NCBI GenBank assembly: GCA_048013815.1
Contig: CM106586.1
Coordinates: forward strand, 23,684,001 to 23,748,000
DNA: 64,000 bases
Direction: 5' to 3'
Source of the DNA: Setoptus koraiensis
Lineage: Eukaryota; Arthropoda
Part shown: positions 43,330 through 54,220 of the stretch, piece after piece
Layout: each line of letters starts with the position of its first letter
Numbering within the stretch: the first letter of the stretch is position 1
Program-made: the position numbers and the translations under genes
The notes under the pieces: model-generated
The model's input: the letters and a program-made list of their open reading frames with translations, nothing else
Told to the model about the DNA's origin: nothing
The model's database searches: none

Positions 43330-45376
43330 GTTTAACTGGTGTAATTGTAGTGATTGAGATATAATAACAATATTGTAGAAGCCTCAAGAGCTCCATTTCT
43401 TGATTAGGAACAGCTACGAGGCAAGGTTCTTGGAAACAAAAGTCAAAATGGCCTCGTGAACGATCTCCCGCAACAGTCAGACTAAAGGGTTGATATTTCG
43501 AGGCATAGTAACTAACATCTTTCTATAGTGCGTCCATCGCTGTTCACTGTGATACTGAAACCAATATGGAGTGATCATAAGTATAGAGATGAATGCAGAA
43601 TAGAGATTGTGCTTTGTACTAGTATTATTGCTAGTAACCGTGAATGACAGATCACCCCTTGAATTGTGCAATCTGAAAATTTTTCTTCTGACAGAGTGCT
43701 ACGGACATGTGAGTGTTGGAGCGCCTTGCATATTTTTTTCTGCACATGCTCATGTTGTATCACTATCAGCGATGTAAACAAGGATAGCAGCCTCTTGAGA
43801 TGGTTTTGTATGTTCACTATGCTGTGAGAATCTTGAGAATCTTGAGAATCATTGAAATCAATTTTCGTTGCGCAATATCCAGCTTGAGATTCAATCATGT
43901 AGAAAAATCTTCCTCGCACCCACAACGCTACCAACGATAATTGCAGAGAAGTGACATGTATACGCAAGTTAGATAGTGCCCCACCCGCATTATAAACTTC
44001 GATATTCCGTATCCCCAACTCGTGATGAACTTAAACGTCAGTTTCAAAGCGATGTTCAGAAAGCGATGTGCGAAAAAGACGTCTTTATACAAATTGTACA
44101 TTAGAGCATGTGATGATAATGTTTGACGTTCAATCATCGAACTATATTGCGTATTCAATTGTATGACTCATCATGTGCCCTCATGACCATTTTCGTACAC
44201 GTGTGATGCTCTTCATTCTACAATACGTAGAGAGACTATTGAGTCCAGTGCCATTTTGATATTATTGAGCACACCGCCCTTTAGAAAACCATTCAGGGCA
44301 CTCACATTTTATATCACATTATCTCTCATTAGTATTTATTGTGAAGCCTATTAGAATGATAAACGATTTGTGACCCGGCCATCATATAACTTCTCATGCA
44401 ACACTCATGATAAGACCTGCATCTCACAATCTCTGCGAACTTTGTGAGTTCAACTCCTAGGCTGTTCGAATTTGGCGCTTTGGTAAAGTGAAAGTCTAGA
44501 GAGAAAGGCGCCTGGCTACACAAGGATGTGTTGCATTTTGGGTCGATTTTGAAAATTTTTGCTGTGGGTATCTATCGTTGGAGGTATGATAGAGCACCCC
44601 GAGTGGCGCCCATCGGGCCGGCCCGCGCACTGGAACCACCTTGCGGTCGGGCGTTACCGCGGTTTTAGTATTTTTTTTTTGTTTGGGGCCCCACTTCGCA
44701 TAGAAAGATAGGATCGGCGGAGATGTGACTATGCTCATTGTGTAGAGCGACTCCCAACCGACAAAATGAGCGAAAAAAATGTTGAAAAAACAACGGAGGT
44801 CGGTGTGAAAAACCGCAAGACCCGAGCCCCCTCCCCTGACCGCGCATAGGAGATGTGCAGATTTCGTCCGCTCATTGGCTGCTCTATTTGCATTTCTCCT
44901 ATGCGCGGTCAGGGGAGGGGGCTCGGGTCTTGCGGTTTTTCACACCGACCTCCGTTGTTTTTTCAACATTTTTTTCGCTCATTTTGTCGGTTGGGAGTCG
45001 CTCTACACAATGAGCATAGTCACATCTCCGCCGATCCTATCTTTCTATGCGAAGTGGGGCCCCAAACAAAAAAAAAATACTAAAACCGCGGTAACGCCCG
45101 ACCGCAAGGTGGTTCCAGTGCGCGGGCCGGCCCGATGGGCGCCACTCGGGGTGCTCTATCATACCTCCAACGATAGATACCCACAGCAAAAATTTTCAAA
45201 ATCGACCCAAAATGCAACACATCCTTCATTGTTAAACAATTAAATTGGGCTTAATGTTGTTATTGTTGTTGTTTTGATCAGTTTATATTATAACCAACAT
45301 CTTACGGGTACTCTCAAAACTTAAAAAAATCCGCTTAATTATGCTGTCGAGAATTTATTGCTGAGGATAATTCATC
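43330..45376. other. spacer between membrane-protein fragment and DDAH-like gene (copy 2), carrying a fold-back insertion
   Basis: Matches 38272-39617 apart from the 701 bp element at 44524-45224. Nothing else was recognised in it. Confidence 0.6.
44524..45224. mobile_element. 701 bp fold-back element, 330 bp identical inverted arms
   Basis: Left arm 44524-44853 and right arm 44895-45224 appear to be exact reverse complements, with a 41 bp centre (44854-44894) containing ATTGG and ATTTGCAT. Comparison with the empty site in the other unit (around 39473-39474) shows a precise insertion between ACACAA and TTCATT: no bases lost and no target-site duplication. The ends are GGATGTGTTGC and its complement. 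The arms are clearly richer in G+C than the host DNA (GGGCCGGCCCGCGC, GGGGCCCC). The only ORFs, about 60 codons, are the same sequence on both strands and show no transposase. It resembles a non-autonomous fold-back or long-TIR MITE, but the missing target duplication fits no class I can name. Confidence 0.8.
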
Positions 45377-46599
45377 ATGTCACCTTATCATGGTAGATTC
45401 AATTATGCCATTTGCAGGAGAATAAGCAGGCCCACAGCTGATTCTATCAGTAGCCAAGGAAGTGGAAACGGTACTGGTGATGCACTCCTGGATGATGACA
45501 ATAACGCTAATCAATTCCAAGCGATCGATAATATGAGCGACAAAGAATTCAATGAGGCACAGAATGAACTTCAAAATTATATCGCTACCTTACGAATGCT
45601 AAATATTGATGTTATAGAATTGTGTCCAGATGATGCTCTTAAGTATGAATCTATTTTCATTGGAGACACTGCCGTCATTATAAACGGTCTCATCTTACTA
45701 TGCAGACCTATTAATAGGCTTAAGGAGGCAAGTTATCATATGTGTCTTGAAAATCTAAATTCTCTCTTTGTTAACTAGATCTAATTCATGACACTGAATC
45801 TATCGACACCATTACAAATATACAGATCGAAGACATTAAGCAAATCAAGAGAGAGCTCGATTTACCAATCATCGAGGTTAAAGATGAAAGAGCCTATCTG
45901 AATGGGGGTGACGTATTATGGACGGGACGAGAAATATTTGTTGGTTTATCCAGTGAAACCAATGAAGCTGGCGCTCGTGCAGTTGCAGGTAAACAAAATG
46001 TCGTGCATCATAAGATCAACCATTTCATTCTTTTATAAGAACTGAAATATTCATTCAATTTTATCTATCATCCTCTAATCTAACCATGTAGCTGCATTTC
46101 CCGAGTATCCAGTGACTCCGGTGCAAGTTCCACGGAAGAACAATTTACGTCTTAAATCTCACATCACCATGGCTGGTCCCGATATTTTGTGTGTCAGTAA
46201 ATCTCAAGAGACACAGGAAATGCTTAGGGTAAGTACTATCGAACAATTAACTGATATTTATATTTCACTAACTCCTCTATAATAAATTGAAGCTAATTGC
46301 TCATCTATGTGGTTGATTATATAAAATCTCAACATAATCAGAGAATGGAGAGAGAGGCATCTCATCAGTACAAGCTTATCACTGTGGACGATGACCAAGC
46401 AGCAAATGTGCAATATATCAATGGTACCTTACTGCATAGGAACGATCTGCCTAGAAGCTTCGCAATATTTCAAGACAGAATTGATTATTCGAGAGTGCCT
46501 GTAAAAATATCAGCCTTGACAAAGAACTATCCTCACCAGGGACTAAACTCATTGTGCCTGTTAATAAGGAAGTCAAATCGCATTCAAAGTATAGTTTAG
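45377..46599 (+). CDS. DDAH-like protein, copy 2 (catalytic His replaced by Arg)
   Basis: Second copy in the array, exons 45377-45731, 45779-45988, 46092-46228 and 46342-46599, again 319 residues. It differs from copy 1 by one amino acid in the N-terminal region (SSQGSG instead of SSQESG, codon at 45458-45460), one silent change near 46116 and an intron change near 46278. The RLKS substitution and retained cysteine are the same in both copies, so the His-to-Arg change is not a random read error in one copy. It lies 152 bp right of the fold-back element, which is absent upstream of copy 1. Confidence 0.85.
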
Positions 46600-46912
46600 T
46601 GTTCATGGATTCTAGAATAATAATATCATCGACGCATATGAGTATATTAAGTGCTAGAAAACTATTATTAGAGACAAATAAAAAAAGGGTAGCTTTTTCT
46701 ATCCTTGCACCTGGTTCTAGAGGATCCCGCGAGTGCGGCGCACGGAATCGTTTCTTTTTTCTAAGCAGTCGCAGCTCTCTTACGGCATATTCGAAGACCA
46801 TCCACTGACTTTTGCAGCTTGTAATTAGATTAGACAATTCGCGATTGAACGACTTCTGGTGAAGAAGATGATGGTTGCGCAAAGTTGATTGTCTTAGTTC
46901 ATAGTTTTAATA
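46600..46912. other. 3' intergenic region between DDAH-like copy 2 and BTBD7
   Basis: Same sequence as 40841-41153. Convergent 3' flanks with no recognisable element. Confidence 0.5.
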
Positions 46913-49429
46913 TTAATAATTAAGAGTACATTTTTTAAGTCTTTTTGAGCATTTTACCATTCGAGAAACCTTTTTTAGTTTGCAAGATGAATTGTGCAAT
47001 TCAATTGCGTATAAGTCTGAGATTCCAAGTTCTCTTACAGATCTTAACTCAATCAATTTCATCAGATGGCACTTATCTCGTTTTGTCATCAAAGAAACGA
47101 TTCTATTGTCGGAACAAGCCTTTTGCATCAGCTCCGATATTCGCCTTTGTAATAAATTCCTTGTCATTTTTGTCATTGTCGGCAAAGATCTGGTTAGATT
47201 ATCACTAGTTTGATCGTTGCTGTAGATATCACTATCGTGGTTTCGAAGTTCCATCATGTCAAATGCATCACATATATTGTCAAAATGATCCATATTCGTT
47301 TTAGAATTTTCCAATTCGTTCGGGGGAACTGGACGGTTGAGTTCAAACTTCTCCGTTTGAGACACATTACGGTTTAGATCTACTGGTAGATTCGAGTCGA
47401 CGTTAGTTGAGGTGGCTTTGGGTAGGTCCTGATCGTGCCTCTCTCGGAGTCTCAAGCAGTTACGAGCTTCGTTGACATGAATGGAAAAAAAGCGAGGCCT
47501 CTCTATATACTGGTTCAACCTAGTCTGGGTTATTGATAGCCTAAATAAGAAAAAGTTAATTAGATTTAACTGGGGCATTGAGGGAGGACTCAGAATCTCT
47601 AGAAGACCGGTTGAATTGCCAGTTTATACTTACCATCTATGAGAGTCATATAACATTCTTAGTTGATGATTCTCTAGGTGAAATTTGGATTTCAACTCCT
47701 CGTTGTTTACTACTTGCTCGAGTTTGTTAAAATCTTCCTCAGAAATGTGATAAAATCTGATTTTTTCCAAAAGTATATCTAACACTTGGTCGAAATCTTC
47801 TCCTACACCTGTAACTTGTCCCTTATTGTCCTCAACATCAATATTATTCTTATAACTAGTTGTGGCGTGTAGAGTATTCCAAACAACATTAGGCTTGCGC
47901 TCATCAATCATTTTTTGCTGTCTATGTTCGGCCCAATCTATCAGAGCTTTCAAAGCCTCTCCATCGCTTGCTTGCAAGTAATCCGACTGGAGTATCTCGT
48001 ATAGCAAATCTGGCTCCAAATCATAGAATATAGGAAAACAAGTTATAGTACTGAATTCGTCACACATAAATCGAATAAGTTGTCTTCGAACCCATAAAGA
48101 CCCCTTCGGTGATTTCAACCATTCCAGGAGTTCCTGCATATGTCCTGTCGAACGAATATTTTCTAGGGATAAAGATTCTACTATGAGATTCTCACAACTT
48201 TGAATAAGATTATTCAATTCCAAAAAACTAGCTATGCTGTGTAGCTCTAATAAATCCGACAAAGAGCACAAGGAATGAACAGTTGTACAATTGTTGTTGG
48301 TGTCACGAGATTGCCTGCAGTGAATTTCTGTTTTACTATTTTCGTCAAGTCGGTACGTTTCCTGGTTGCATTGACAGGCACATGTATCCAGGACTTCAAG
48401 AGACAAGTTATCTAGGTAGATGGAGTGAAGGATAACACGAGCAAATCGCCTGGGTATGATAGATTCATCAAAAGTCAATTTCATTCTATGAATAGAATCC
48501 GATTTGTTGAAGTTGTTTGGTTGCTCGTTCATATCCTTTTGTTTATTCAGTATTATTTTCTTCAAAAAAGAGGAGCGGGATGCCAGCAATGCTTGATGGC
48601 ATGAATATTCGGTTTGACTTGAGGATGGATTGCAGTTGGAATTGAAGCAAGTCCGATATGATTTTCTTCCGTTGGCTTTGCTAGATTGTTTGAAAACCAA
48701 GCATGCGTCTGCGTAGATTCCAGTATCTAGCAAATGTTTCATGTCACTGTCCAGATTAGAATTTCCTATGGTTGCAGCTATCTCCCGAGGTAGATATTCG
48801 GCTAAGCTATCAACTGATGGCACACCCGAGTATAAGTGTTTCAGAAAATTATCAAAATGATAAGTACTCATTTCTGAAGTATGATGAAATTGTACCTCCA
48901 CTGTGCTACCAAACTTGTTAATCTTGCTCAACAATTCTCGGAAGTATGAACTTCGGACACACAATATTGGTTTGTGCGCTGGAAAGAGCTTGCCTTGATA
49001 ACATAAAGTTACATCTGCACAATGTTGCGTCAGATAGAGTGATAACAAATCTTCACTATATGAATTTACCTGTGGCCTGGCCATGTCTGCCTCACGTTTA
49101 TATTCAAATAGATATTCAAGGATATCATAAGATTCGATGAGATTTTTGAGATCACTGGTTCTGATGGTAGACAAGAAATTACGGATAGCATTGATTTGTG
49201 CAGCTTCTCTATTTGCTGATCTCTTTTTCACGCCCAAAATTGTGGATATTCTCCTTAGAGTTGATGGAACATAGATGTTTCGGCGTTGTTTTTTGATTTT
49301 ATGATTATCACTAACTTGCTGAGATACTGAATAATCAGTAAAACTGGAACACGGGATTGAATTTGGATCAAGTCTACAATAGTCTGACGCCTGCTGATCA
49401 CCATTATTGAGACTCATGGAAGTACCCAT
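46913..49429 (-). CDS. BTBD7: BTB/POZ and BACK domain protein, BTBD7 homologue (intact copy)
   Basis: The ancestral full gene has two coding exons: 49429-47634 and 47540-46913, with a 93-nt intron (donor GTAAGT, acceptor TTATTTAG), 807 residues in all. The N-terminus MGTS fits N-myristoylation, as in vertebrate BTBD7. A basic region (residues 45-75) is followed by a first BTB domain near 130-215 (CADVTLCYQGKLFPAHKPIL) and a second interrupted BTB near 240-300 (ACLVF, SCHQALLASRSSF). Next comes a BACK region (IRSTGHMQELLEWLKSP, VRRQLIRFMCDE, ALIDWAEHRQQ), then a family-like RPRFFSIHVNEAR block and a polar tail. BTBD7 proteins act in epithelial remodelling and probably as Cullin-3 adaptors. Its 3' portion is what was duplicated in the array; bases beyond 48674 occur once. 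Confidence 0.82.
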
Positions 49430-50343
49430 CTTAATTAAAATGCGGGAATGCTTTGTCTAGCTGGTTAAAATTCTATTCGATTATATAATATAATAAGATG
49501 TGTCTTATTTCAATGGTACATCGTGGGGTCTGGAATTGGAGATATCCCTTATTTGAGTGGTGCAGTTGGTAAAAATGAAGTCGTCTACTGTGTCGATTTG
49601 CCTTCATGATTATTCTTATATCAGGATTCGACACGAAATTTTTCAGTACAGTCCATCATGTACTTTGTCGACGTTAAAGACGGCCTCCCACTTGTTGTTG
49701 TTAGCCAAACTCCTAGTACGAGCTCATACAAAATAGTAATTGAATAATAAATAATAAAAAGATGAAAAAATAAATAAATGACAGATTTCGAAACTTCATT
49801 TCGGAATCCGGACCCTGAACATGAGAAAATCATTTATTCAATCATTATGTTCCATGGTGTACTTTAAGACACGCCCTCTATGCTAGAACTTTTTCGGCGC
49901 ACAGGGTGTACCGTTTGATACGTAGTATAAATTTTATACTGTAAAATGTTGTCAGGCATGCAGATTAAACTATTATTTAGAGATTGAGAAAGTCATGTAA
50001 CTGTTGTGAAATACAACTTGGATGTTTATTGATTGCTTGTTAACTTGTGATTACAAGATCATTATCCTAGTAATAACAAATAATGGTAAGACAAGATTTG
50101 AGAAGAACTTTAATGTGCTGGGCGCATGATTGTTGGATTCATGCAACTTGCACTGAACTTAACAATGTGAACATCGTTTACTGCCTCTGAGAAGGAGCAC
50201 GTGTGACGTCGGAAATTCATCGTATACTTTGGAGTTCAGATATTTCTCATTATCATTACCTAACATATATTGAAACGAAAATCTCCACCCATCCAAGATA
50301 TTCACGCAATCATATTATAATTATTTCCAATCAGCTATCTAAC
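49430..50343. other. intergenic region upstream of BTBD7 and the TOMM5-like gene
   Basis: Divergent upstream region. It contains CAGGGTGTACC near 49898, similar to the ends of the element at 2167, but without a matching partner. No gene was seen. Confidence 0.5.
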
Positions 50344-50505
50344 ATGATATCCGAATTTGATTTGGACCAAGACTCCGGTGCTGGGGGCGACTCACCAGGA
50401 CGTCTGGCAAACAAACAGGTTTTGGGCACGCTTTATCAATTTGTATTGATAGTGATAGCTCTAAGAGCTGCACCTCACATCATGACTCTATTTGAGACAA
50501 AGTAA
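50344..50505 (+). CDS. TOMM5-like small mitochondrial outer-membrane protein
   Basis: A 53-residue ORF begins at ATG 50344; the longer frame upstream starts with GTG and is not credible. An acidic N-terminus (EFDLDQDSGAGGDSP) is followed by a single membrane segment (FVLIVIALRAAPHIM). Length, order and the L-R-x-x-P-x-I signature at the end of the span match TOM5, the tail-anchored subunit of the mitochondrial import pore (51 residues in man). Such short proteins give little to compare, so the call is tentative. Confidence 0.45.
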   Translation: MISEFDLDQDSGAGGDSPGRLANKQVLGTLYQFVLIVIALRAAPHIMTLFETK

Positions 50506-51145
50506 ATTAACATTTTTTCTCTCGAAACTAGCGTCTTGAGGTGCTAGGATAACACACCATATGATGTATCACAGTTAGTCGGATACTATCAAGAGGCTCA
50601 ATAGTCGACTCCGTTTGGCTCCAGAGATTCTCGAATGTATGTCGGATAGGAGGCAGCAGCAGTTCTACAAAGAACCTTTGAATATCATCATTGAAAGACA
50701 ATATATCGAAAATAAAGAAAAGTCATCTAATACTTCGACGTATTCTTTCGTTATAGCCAATGGGAATAGTTTTGAGAAAATTCGTATCATTACAACTTTT
50801 CATCTTTCATTCTTTAAATTTAGGTATTCTGTGGTGAATACACTACTTTAGTATTCACATATTGAATATCACTCGTAAGATCGACCGTCATTTTTCTCGA
50901 CTTTTTCTCAATTGCGTAATTAGTGCGTAACTCATCATTCATTTGTCCACATTTGCGCGTATTCAACAAGAAAGTTGAATGAATCAACACTCAGATATTT
51001 GGCGCAGGAATTCTGTGTGCATGTATCAATCTGGTTTCAATAAATTCATCTCATTGTTGAACGTCCATTGACATTGTGAGCAGGACACAAAGCGCCATCG
51101 GATTGTCTAATTATCCAATCAATAGTCTATGCAATACAAAAAGCC
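50506..51145. other. intergenic region, possible decayed or chance coding
   Basis: A plus-strand frame is open from about 50590 to 50851 but lacks a good start and resembles no family. A TTTGGCGC motif near 50998 looks like an E2F site and sits about 150 bp before the next gene, unproven. Confidence 0.4.
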
Positions 51146-51415
51146 ATGAATCCGCGTCTCATTATTATTCTCGTGTCTAATCTGTTTGGTAGAGTATTCA
51201 ACAGTCCATTACGTATGCAACAACTGGAACAGAAAATAGCTGACAGCTATGTTGTGAGATATTTGGCAAGGAAGGTTGTGGATGCATATATTAAATCCAC
51301 CCCATCTATCAAGAGAATCCAATCAATTGATGCCAAAGATTTTAATCAAGTCAAAGGAGCTTTCAAGGATGTTATCAAGGAAATACAGGAAAGATCACGT
51401 AAGATGAAACCATAG
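51146..51415 (+). CDS. NCBP2AS2-like microprotein
   Basis: An 89-residue ORF from a clear ATG. After a hydrophobic N-terminal stretch (LIIILVSNLFGRVF) it has QQLEQKIADSYVVRYLARKV, which lines up with the conserved QLVQRMADSYPMRRAAQLV block of the animal NCBP2AS2 family as I recall it from insects. A basic, helical C-terminus follows (FKDVIKEIQERSRK). Length agrees with the family (about 80-100). To my knowledge the human protein is mitochondrial and its biochemical role is unsettled. Confidence 0.6.
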   Translation: MNPRLIIILVSNLFGRVFNSPLRMQQLEQKIADSYVVRYLARKVVDAYIKSTPSIKRIQSIDAKDFNQVKGAFKDVIKEIQERSRKMKP

Positions 51416-51502
51416 TGGAATGATTAATTTCTCTTTGATTGTAAATATTGTTAAAGTACACGATCAGATAGCTAGTCGGTTGACACAACATTTTGTTTCG
51501 AT

Positions 51503-52456
51503 CTATAAAGTATCCATAGGCCCAAACTCTGCCTTTGTGTAATAAACTGAACTATATTGCTCGCGACCAATCAATCGCCGACAAAAGCTATTGTGTTTTA
51601 CAGCCATCATTGAGCCAGCGACCAGAGAGGCCACTAACAATACTATTAAAATAAGAGTGATCTTCATGTCAACTGACACACCTGGGTGAGACTGCTTTGT
51701 AGAGCAGTCTAATAAGAAAAGATGGACATTCCTTTCCTTATACGTTTCAGGGGTAGCACAATGTATGTTATCGAGTGAATGGAATGTTTTAAGCCAGCTT
51801 TCCTCGCAATCGCAATGCCATGGATTTTGCGCCAATTTGATTGTAGTACTGTCGTTAGCGAAGTCTAATATTGCTGGATCCAAGGATGAAAGATTGTTCT
51901 GTGATAGGTCTAAAAATCCGAGGTGCAGTCGATCCTCGTGCAAGTCCATCTCACTAGGATTCTTCTTGAGGGAAAAGGTTGAAAGATTGTTGCGGGATAT
52001 GTCTAAAATCTCTAGCTTCGTTTCCTCAGGAAGATGTAGATCGAATATTTTTAAAAGGTTATTGCTCATATTGAGGGTTCTAACTGTGCTTAAACTGAAG
52101 TTTGCGAAATCTATCATCGCAGTAAGATTTTTGTGAGAACAGTCAATGGTGTCCTCATTAGGACAAATGCAAGGCAAGGGACATGGCCTTTTTGGTGGTG
52201 CTGTGGTGACAGGAGCGGGAGTTGTTGTTGTCGTTGTTGTGGTCGTTGTGAGCGTCTTGTTTGGCTTTGGTGTTGTTGTTTTGGTGTTCGGTTTGGGGGT
52301 TTTTGTGACTTGTTTGGTGGTGGTTGGTTGTATGGTTGTAAAATTCGTAGTGGTACTATTCGCGGCTGGTGTCTTTCCAGCAGTAACGATATCCAGCAAA
52401 TGGTATGTGAGCGAAAGAATGATAATTGTTTTGAGTAAATGGGGTAATTGAGCCAT
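51503..52456 (-). CDS. type I membrane glycoprotein with leucine-rich repeats and mucin-like stalk
   Basis: Intronless, 317 residues. Order: signal peptide (IIILSLTYHLLDIVTAG), a Thr/Pro/Lys-rich stretch (residues 30-90) fit for O-glycosylation, a cysteine cap LRRNT (CPLPCICPNEDTIDC), three to four leucine-rich repeats (near 120-205), and an LRRCT cap (NPWHCDCEESWL...C...C). One membrane span (LILIVLLVASLVAGSMMAV) and a 35-residue cytosolic tail with YSSVYYTKAEF follow. The layout is like small LRR adhesion or signalling receptors (GPIX/TPBG-type). The mucin-like segment placed before, not after, the LRRs is less common. The clustered tyrosines could be phosphorylated, which is inference. Orthology not assigned. 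Confidence 0.8.
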   Translation of the reverse strand: MAQLPHLLKTIIILSLTYHLLDIVTAGKTPAANSTTTNFTTIQPTTTKQVTKTPKPNTKTTTPKPNKTLTTTTTTTTTTPAPVTTAPPKRPCPLPCICPNEDTIDCSHKNLTAMIDFANFSLSTVRTLNMSNNLLKIFDLHLPEETKLEILDISRNNLSTFSLKKNPSEMDLHEDRLHLGFLDLSQNNLSSLDPAILDFANDSTTIKLAQNPWHCDCEESWLKTFHSLDNIHCATPETYKERNVHLFLLDCSTKQSHPGVSVDMKITLILIVLLVASLVAGSMMAVKHNSFCRRLIGREQYSSVYYTKAEFGPMDTL

Positions 52457-54220
52457 TATTGCGTTTGGTTGGTTGTTATTGCAAAAATTTAATTGATGTT
52501 AATTCTTTCTCGAGCAATAGCGTCTGTCCAGTGTGTGTTTGTTACGATATGATGAACGATACGATAATGACTAAATTCCTCGTATACACATTGTCCTATG
52601 TGTCGTCTTGTAGTTATCAATGTGAGATATCTGGTTGTTAGTGATAATAGTATTTACATTGTGCCAACAGGTTGAGTGTATAAATTTTTGAGATTGCTGG
52701 ACTGTGATTAATCAATAATGAATGTGCCTTCACGTAGACATTGCTATACTATGAAAAATTGTTGATAATGTTATTATGATTATTGGTTTATTATATCAAC
52801 GCATCAATGTATCATTCGGGCGAATGATCGAAGAGCGATAGTGCGTCATGCGAATCGCTGTTGTGTTATAACTACTGATGATGATGTTGCGTTCGCAACC
52901 ACATCAGTGGATAGATCGCATGTATTGTTGTTGAGTCGAAATGTGCATTGTGGTGGTACTTTTCCTTTCAGGCTTTACACACACACTTGAGCGTACACTA
53001 GCTGCTGCTGCTACTTTCAAGTCAGTGTCACTAACTACGAGAATGGAAGGCAAGAACAACAAGTGGCGACAACACACTTTTATCATTACCAATTATAAGA
53101 GGGTCAGTGCGTTTGATTTGTCTAGACAGGGGCGGTCGATTAAGTTGAAAGGTTGAAATGGCTCGACTAGCCAGCAGTAGTCATTGTTGTAAGCGGCTAG
53201 CCGAGCTACATAGTACTTTGATGTCATCATACATCTTGATTCTGACTGGAATGTACCAACATCATTGCGAGAAACTGTCACTACATGCCTCAAGTCTTTA
53301 CCAGTGTCTTCAACAAGTGGACTCTATGAGATGATCAAGGAATGTCAGCTTCATTCATCTTCATCCGTAAACGCCAATCAATCGATTGCGCTCTTACTCG
53401 CATAATACGAGTCGTATTCACAGGTTCATGTGAATATCCGTATACAGAGCGATGGATGTTCACGATTTACGCGAAATATCCGTGAATATCAATGAGGATT
53501 GCACCGCCAAAGATGGTGATGATAAATTTGAATTGACACAACATGCAAAATGTCCTTGTTCATAATGTGGACGTAATTTACCAGGGCGGCGTCCCATAGC
53601 CGAGATCAGCATAATCGCATGATGATGCGAATCGCATCGCATAATGGATTGCGCAACAGACTATACATACTAATTAAAAACAATATCTACCAGCGCCACT
53701 GGCGGATTTTTTTCACAACACTATAGAATTTGCATCTTTCGAATCTTCGCGCACTAAAAGAACGCATGCGCTCAATGACAAACTCACGCATGCTTTTCCG
53801 TTAGCAACAAATAAAAGATTCAGTTTGGATTGAAATGTATTAGTGGTTCCTGATTAGTGATTGCCAATCAAGGCATTCACCGACTGGACATTGGACAGGT
53901 TAGTAGCATTATTTTAATCATTACTATTATTTATCTATTAATCTTCTATCGCGACCCTTTGCTCCGTGCCGAGTTTATCCTGCTCGGCAGCGGCGTTCCC
54001 TGGGTCGGATAACAACCTTTAGTTCGTTAATTCGAAGGATCAAAGTTATGGTGTCTGAATACGCTATGTACCTCAATTTATATATAACCTAGATTGCGGT
54101 ATACGATTTTCAGTCAACAAGTTCACTATACCCTAAAACCCTCATCTTCCGACAACTTAGTCCTAATCAATATCTATTTCTCTTCTACAATTATCAACAC
54201 CATCATTTGCAGATATCACA
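52457..54220. other. intergenic and 5' leader region before Mff
   Basis: No convincing coding sequence. A possible 5' leader exon ends at the donor-like GACAG/GTTAGT near 53900, and the acceptor TTTGCAG lies at 54206-54212, eight bases before the Mff ATG. A nested hairpin at 53952-54007 is listed separately. Confidence 0.45.
53952..54007 (+). other. nested GC-rich hairpin in putative Mff leader intron
   Basis: CGACCC at 53952-53957 pairs with GGGTCG at 54002-54007. Inside it GCCGAG at 53968-53973 pairs with CTCGGC at 53983-53988 around a 9-nt loop. It is clearly more GC-rich than its surroundings. It could be a structured intronic RNA element or just a local inverted repeat. Confidence 0.35.

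Larger units (their letters stand above)
36115..48674. repeat. head-to-tail tandem array, 5058 bp unit, two full copies plus one partial
   Basis: Three copies share the same order: a partial copy about 36115-37857, a full copy 37858-42915 (5058 bp), and a full copy 42916-48674 (5759 bp because of a 701 bp insertion). Each unit begins in the 5' exon of a membrane-protein gene, runs through a DDAH-like gene and ends inside BTBD7. The same junction, after CCGTTG, occurs at 37857/37858 and 42915/42916, while at 48674 the sequence continues into intact BTBD7. The two full copies differ at only a handful of sites (for example 38247/43305, 39700/45459, 40357/46116, 40519/46278). The true copy number is unknown because the left end dissolves into the G/T block. 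Confidence 0.9.

Noticed and set aside
44665..45083. Identical 60-residue ORF on both strands in the fold-back element
   Set aside because: It is a consequence of the inverted arms; too short and without transposase motifs.
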